This document shows positions 59,377 through 64,000 of a stretch of 64,000 nucleotides of DNA, piece by piece. Numbering within the stretch: position 1 is the stretch's first letter; each line of letters opens with the position of its first letter. The position numbers and the translations under genes are program-made. Location of the stretch: positions 620,001-684,000 of the forward strand of contig JAVFKD010000016.1 in assembly GCA_036429605.1 (NCBI GenBank). The letters run 5' to 3'. A model generated the notes under the pieces. The model was not told the DNA's origin and made no database searches. It saw only the letters and a program-made list of their open reading frames with translations. The stretch comes from Cladobotryum mycophilum (taxonomy: Eukaryota > Ascomycota > Sordariomycetes > Hypocreales > Hypocreaceae).

Positions 59377-61287
59377 ATGAGAATTTCATGGAGAATAGGT
59401 TCGGGACGTACCGAATCTGTGGATCACTATGCTGGAGTTCTGGTTCCTCTTCAGGAAGCCCATCTTTACAGTCACTCCGCAAGGACGGGTAAGGTGGAAT
59501 TTGAAGCTCATGATGAGGATGCCGATGATGAACTCGGTGCAGCCAAGGACGACGACGGCGAGAGGCAAGGGATGTTATCGATGAATGCCGCCGAGTATAC
59601 CATCGAGGGACTAAGAGCTGAGATGAGGCGAGGGAGACGAGGGCAATGGACGGACTATGAGAGTGAGTGCAAAATGGAAGTGAGAGACGGATAGATGTGC
59701 TCACCACCACCAACAGTCAAATCCAAGCTCATAAACAAGGCCATTCAGGATATTGGCATGGGGACGTATAATTGGCAACTCTTTATCCTCTGTGGCTTTG
59801 GGTGGTTTGCGGACAAGTTAGTATTCTCCAATCTCATGATCGCTACGTCATTTATTAACTTGCCTTTTTAGTTTATGGTTACAGGTAGGTAAGGCATGAT
59901 AATGGCAGACTCACTCATACTAACAAGCATCAACTAGGGAGTTTCGCTAACATTACCGTCGTTATCTGCTGAATTTGGAATCCCAGAAAAGACGGTCAGA
60001 TACACAACCAGCGCTTGTTTCGCTGGTCTTGCTCTTGGTAGTTTTCTCTGGGGCATCGGTTCCGACTTATTTGGTCGTCGGATTGCTTTCAACATGACTC
60101 TTCTAATCACTAGTATTTTTGGCATCATGGCAGCATACGCCACAAGTTGGGGAGGTGTTTGTTTCTTTTATGCGGCGTTTGGTTTTGGTGTAGGAGGCAA
60201 TCTCCCCGTGGACGGCGCCTTGTTCCTGGAGTTTCTTCCAGATGCCTCGAGCTCGTTACTAACTTTGCTGTCTGTATGGTGGCCAATCGGCCAGCTCGTA
60301 TCCTCACTCTTCGCGTGGTTCTTCATCGCCAGATGGCCCGTGGAACTAGGGTGGCGATACTTTGTTGTTACCATTGGTATCATCACATTTGCCATGTTCA
60401 TCATGCGCTTCTTCCTTTTCCACATGTTTGAGTCACCCAAATTCCTTCTAAACCAAGGCCGTCAGCATGAGGCTGTCGCTGTCGTTCACGGTATTGCTTA
60501 CCGAAACAAGACCAAGACATGGCTCACTTCACAGATTCTAGACCAAGTTGCTGCTGAAGACTCTGAGCGGACTGGCCACGCAGAATACTCTACATCCTCG
60601 ACCACCGATATCCTCAAGGAGAAGTTTATGGGCTTCTCCACTGATCGTTTGCGGCCACTGTTCCAAAACAAGAAATTGGGTCTCGCAACATCTCTGGTCT
60701 GGTTCTGTTGGGCTACCATCGGCATGGGTTATCCATTGTTCAATGCTTTCCTTCCCCAGTATCTATCACATGGCGGAGAATCGGCAACCAGCAGTGTACA
60801 GTCCGAGACGTCTCCCATTTCTGATATTACATATCGCAACTATGCCATCACATCCGTTATGGGCGTCCCGGGCAGCCTTCTTGCAGCATATCTTGTCGAC
60901 CACCGCTCGCCTTTCCTTGGTCGTCGCGGCACCCTCGCCTGTTCGACCTTGATTTCGGCCGTTTTCCTCTTCTTTTTCGTTATATATGGAACTACATCCA
61001 CCTCACAGCTAATCTTTTCCTGTATCGAGGCGTTTGCCCAAAATATCATGTACGGCGTATTGTATGCCTTTACGCCTGAAATCTTCCCTGCGCCTGTGAG
61101 AGGAGCTGGCACAGGAGTTGCAAGCTTTCTCAACCGAATCACAGGTCTCATGGCTCCCTTGCTGGCTGCCAACATTCCCGGGGACGGTGCTACAACGCCC
61201 ATCTACATCTCCGCTGTCTTGATTCTGGCTGCGTTTGTGGCCATGTGTTTGATTCCCATCGAGACTAGAGGCAGGCAGAGGCTGTAG
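59377..61287 (+). CDS. MFS transporter (SVOP/sugar-transporter-like)
   Basis: Exons 59377..59662, 59717..59816, 59872..59884 (a 13-nt microexon) and 59938..61287 give 582 residues. The frame joins DYE-IKSKLINKAIQDIGMG, FGWFADN-LWLQ-GVSLTLPSL, then the MFS core. Motif A (GSFLWGIGSDLFGRRIAFN) follows TM2 and an equivalent loop (FLGRRGTLACS) lies in the second half. About 12 membrane segments are visible, with a central cytoplasmic loop (STSSTTDILKEKFMGFSTDRLRPLF). It resembles fungal SVOP/PHT1-type transporters of unknown substrate. The 95-residue N-terminus is variable; the ATG at 59377 is the first in frame, but a later start (for example MLSMNAAEYTIEGL at about 66) or an upstream exon is possible. 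Convergent with the J-protein gene. Confidence 0.88.
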
Positions 61288-61528
61288 AATAATGGGCTGG
61301 GGCATAATATTCTGACGGGACAAATTCAATGCATTGATTATATGGGACTTTCACGGCGGGTTCTATGGGTCGCATCTCTCGGGTCTGGGTTGGGATGAAT
61401 AGAATAGGTTGGTTGGTTGGTTAGTTGATTGATTGGGGATGTACAAATACTCATATTTACGGTCATTTAATGGTGTTGGCATAGAGCATACATCATAACC
61501 TCTTTAATTCATGCAAATCCTAAAATAT

Positions 61529-62713
61529 CTATCGATTGCCCTTGGCGCCGGCAGGAACGTCAACTCTGCGTTTTCTCAGTGAGGTTCCCATGGCATCCCG
61601 CACCATGGGGTCAGCGCGAATCGTATTCTGCACCAACCACTCCCTCATCTTTCCTTGCAGGTTAGTCGTTGCCTCTGTATCACCCTTGTATGGCGCCATT
61701 TCCATCTCCATCAGTCGCGTTGTGTCGATATCGAGCTGCTCTGTGATTGCTTCCAGGCGCTCTAGACCCTGTCGCAGCAACTTTTCCTCATCGCCGACGG
61801 GCTTCTGGCCTGACTGCGCTTGCCCCACCAATAGTGGACCGAGCTGCGAGAGGGCAATGTATACGGTGATTGTAAGCTTGCGGGCGAGCGAGATGGCTTG
61901 GAACGGCAGAAATGGAGGGTGGGTCGTAACTGTTGTGAGGAGCGCATTGATAGCATCTACAACAAAGGGGAATCGAGGTCGAGTCACGGCTTGGAGTTCA
62001 AAGACGCAGAGGCTCAGGATGATTAGCCAGCGGTAGAACTTGCCAAAATCCATGTATCCAAACAGGCCCAGGACGTAGACCATGGCCGCCGCGACGGCGT
62101 AGTGCGGGAGTATTCCGGACAGGACTCCCCTCGACACAAAGTCCTTGATGGTTATGCACTTTTGCCAGGCGACCACCTCGGGCCCGAAGCGCTCGTACGC
62201 AAAGCGCTTCGCCGCATCCTGCAGCGTATCGCTCGCGAGCTTCAGGTGGATGAAGTACGAGGCCGAGTCCTGCGCCTCGCCGGTCTTGTCGGGGTGGTGC
62301 AGCGCGGCGAGGCGGCGGAACTTGGACTTGACGTCGCGGTCGGTCGCGGAAAAGGGCACGCCCAGGTCCGTGTAGAAGGAGCCCTGGCGGCGCAGATCGT
62401 GGTCGGCCTCGTAGATGGTGTAGAGGAGGTAGAGCGTGACGACGAGGATCTGGATGATGCGCCGGTGGGCGTTGAAGCGCGGGGAGCCGGGGGCGGGTTT
62501 GGGGTCGCCGGCGCGGATGGTCAAGCCGTAGTAAATGGTCTGGGCCCAGCCAGATACAAACTATATACAAGGTCAGTCAGTACACTTCTTTCTTTCTCTT
62601 TTGTATCCTTTATGTTATGTATATTGTAAAGGAGGTGGGGTGGATAGGAAAAGAGGGGGATTGCGCACATTGGGGAGGAAAGCCCAGCCAAAGAGGGACA
62701 GGAACTGAGACAT
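61529..62713 (-). CDS. Membrane-anchored J-domain (DnaJ/Hsp40) protein
   Basis: Exons 62669..62713 and 61529..62560 (108-bp intron; donor GTGCGC, acceptor TATATAG) give 358 residues. The first exon (MSQFLSLFGWAFLPN) joins FVSGWAQTIYYGLTIRAGDPKP, which leads to a membrane segment (RIIQILVVTLYLLYTIYEA). A J domain follows at about 75-135, with the HPD motif in LAALHHPDKTG and helix IV FAYERFGPE. Two or three more hydrophobic segments follow (AVAAAMVYVLGLFGY, WLIILSLCVFEL). This is the fungal ER-type J protein that stimulates an Hsp70 at a membrane; the partner is unknown. Only the second exon is an open ORF; the first was found from the splice site. The gene lies 171 bp from the first tRNA. Confidence 0.88.
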
Positions 62714-62884
62714 GGTATGCTAAAGTTGAGCATCGTTTGTTTTTTGTTGATGCTCGGCCAACTCTGACCACGTTGGAGTTGTGAAGCTGGAGCTGGGGTG
62801 TCTGAATCCGGTACCACCAATGACGGGGCTGTCTCGGACGGATGCTCCATAGTCAGCCTCAGACAGGTTTCACGCATCCAATAA

Positions 62885-62963
62885 GGCCGTGTGGCTCAAT
62901 GGCAGAGCGTCTGACTACGATTAGTACATCAGGAGGTTGCAGGTTCGACCCCTGTCTCGGTCA
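62885..62963 (+). tRNA. tRNA-Arg(ACG) with a 7-nt intron, copy 1
   Basis: A cloverleaf can be drawn with the acceptor stem GGCCGTG/CTCGGTC and discriminator A, D-arm GCTC...GAGC, anticodon arm TCTGA-CUACGAA-TCAGG with anticodon ACG at 62917-62919, and T-arm GCAGG-TTCGACC-CCTGT. The intron 62921-62927 lies 3' of position 37, where nuclear tRNA introns belong. A-box TGGCTCAATGG and B-box GGTTCGACCC are good. A TTTTT terminator follows at 62967-62971. The acceptor stem has a U-U mismatch at pair 6-67 and a G-U at pair 2-71. Confidence 0.9.
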
Positions 62964-63067
62964 ATCTTTTTGCTTTACCTACCTAGTACTTATACTCCGT
63001 ATATCTCCCCACATTCATGTAATCATCTTGTCACTACTCTCTTACGAAGCCATTATTTCAGTCGATT

Positions 63068-63147
63068 GGCCGTGTGGCTCAATGGCAGAGCGTCTGACTA
63101 CGATTTAGTATATCAGGAGGTTGCAGGTTCGACCCCTGTCTCGGTCA
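63068..63147 (+). tRNA. tRNA-Arg(ACG) with an 8-nt intron, copy 2
   Basis: The mature part is identical to copy 1, 183 bp downstream. The anticodon is at 63100-63102 and the intron at 63104-63111 is one base longer. A TTTTT terminator lies at 63154-63158. The same U-U mismatch in the acceptor stem is present. The flanks do not match those of copy 1. Confidence 0.9.
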
Positions 63148-63596
63148 CTTCTATTTTTGCTATTCCTGCCAACTCGATCCTATATCTTTTTGTCTGTTGT
63201 TATAAAGGTATCATAATCATTCTTTAGGCTTGATCAATATGTTTAGAGCCTTCACGTATTCGGTCGATCGCTCAAATCCTTGGTTTAGCTTTTAGTTAGT
63301 TGCCCTCAAGAGTAAGATCATTATATGTCGCCGTCTTTTTTTTTTTTTTTTGGATGACAAGCTGTGCTCATAGCTGGCTCGACCCCTGGTCCTGAAGATG
63401 GGCCGCGGCATCTCATTCGTAAAGAAGGCAGTCACCAGCAACTCGCATGGTATTGGTCGTTGCAGTTATTACACACCCGAATTCTTATTATGTATCCGCG
63501 TATCCCCCCAAATACCCCGCCCTGCCAGAGAATGTCTTGAAAACATGGATCTTGGAAACTGCTTGTTAAGCCTTGACTGCGAGCAACGGCATCGAG
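63148..63596. other. Intergenic region with a T16 run
   Basis: Contains a run of 16 T near 63336-63351 and the upstream side of the HET gene. I see no gene. Confidence 0.5.
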
Positions 63597-64000
63597 ATGG
63601 GTATGCGCTGTCAGTACTGCGCTGAACTCTCCATCGAAGTTCTGGTGGATCTAGCCAAGAAAGAGTTCGAAAGCCACTATTTCCCATCTACTGCTTACTA
63701 CCAACACCATGCTTCATTTGCAGACCTTGCTCAGTCCGCCGACGACGGCTGCGATTTGTGTCAGCTTATAGCAGACTCCTTCAAAGGGATGTATTGGGGG
63801 GTGGATATCCAAGTATACAATTCAGTCCCGATAATTGGAAAGGGCTAGACTGCGACATTCAGACTTCTGCGTATGCCGCCGCCATAACACTCGATGTATC
63901 GGATGTCAAGCTCGCAATAGACACACGCTGTGCTTCGTTGGATGATCCGCTGGACAAGGTTCATATGTTTACGAAGCTCATGGTTCAGGTTGGGCCGCCT
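63597..64000 (+). CDS. N-terminal part of a HET (heterokaryon incompatibility) domain-type protein; cut by right edge, frame broken
   Basis: The ATG at 63597 gives MGMRCQYCAELSIEVLV..., then YYQHHASFADLAQSADDGCDLCQLI. This cysteine-pair plus H-x-S-F-x-D-L-x-x-S-A-x-x-G-C-x-L-C block starts many fungal HET proteins, which trigger self/non-self cell death; the HET domain itself would lie downstream, outside the window. The frame stops at 63846-63848. In another frame, from about 63802 to the edge, a coherent stretch continues (NWKGLDCDIQTSAYAAAITLDV and on to VHMFTKLMVQVG). A G6 run at 63796-63801 lies where one extra base would link both frames. An intron is an alternative explanation. Confidence 0.6.

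Noticed and set aside
1..64000. CRISPR arrays, bacterial operons and intact transposons
   Set aside because: I found no spaced direct-repeat arrays, no Shine-Dalgarno-led polycistrons, no long terminal repeats, and no transposase or polymerase motifs. The window is ordinary nuclear fungal DNA.

Overview
The window is nuclear DNA of a filamentous ascomycete (Pezizomycotina), most likely a sordariomycete of the Hypocreales. The evidence is short spliceosomal introns (about 49-108 bp) with GTRNGT donors, CTAAC-type branch points and YAG acceptors; fungal families such as a kinesin-3, a HET-domain protein, phosphoketolase and a NACHT-like protein; two short-intron tRNA-Arg genes; and no operons. 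Gene models were assembled by eye from reading frames and splice sites, and every complete model was checked for exon-length arithmetic.

Left part (1-23.5 kb). The 5' end of a putative LaeA-like methyltransferase gene runs off the left edge. About 6.7 kb of microsatellite-rich non-coding DNA follows. Then comes a run of housekeeping genes: kinesin-3 (UncA/KIF1A type, minus), the telomere-capping subunit TEN1 (minus, two exons), a DUF952 protein (plus, divergent from TEN1), a leukotriene-A4-hydrolase-type aminopeptidase (minus), phosphoketolase (minus, eight exons) and a short-chain dehydrogenase (minus, four exons).

Middle (23.5-45.9 kb). This is gene-poor. It holds a septation-type (Uds1-like) protein gene with a GC-AG intron, long stretches with no convincing gene, apparent gene relics (including a nucleoside-phosphorylase/ankyrin fragment of the fungal NLR type), two small hypothetical ORFs and one intact gene for a secreted PLC-like phosphodiesterase.

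Right part (45.9-64 kb). It opens with a 2083-residue NLR-like protein: P-loop NTPase with a degenerate Walker B, about 1,600 residues of TPR-like helices and two Thr-rich linkers. Next are a PXA-PX-nexin_C protein (minus), SUB1/PC4 (plus), an MFS transporter with a 13-nt microexon (plus), a membrane J-domain protein (minus), two tandem intron-containing tRNA-Arg(ACG) genes and the start of a HET-domain gene at the right edge.

Two otherwise intact genes (kinesin-3 and phosphoketolase) each lack exactly one base at a G run, and the edge HET gene shows a compatible break at another G run. This is more likely a consensus error than three independent pseudogenes. The most novel-looking coding object is the giant NLR-like gene. 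The most curious non-coding signal is the 9-mer TACTCCGTA, which occurs five times, always between genes.
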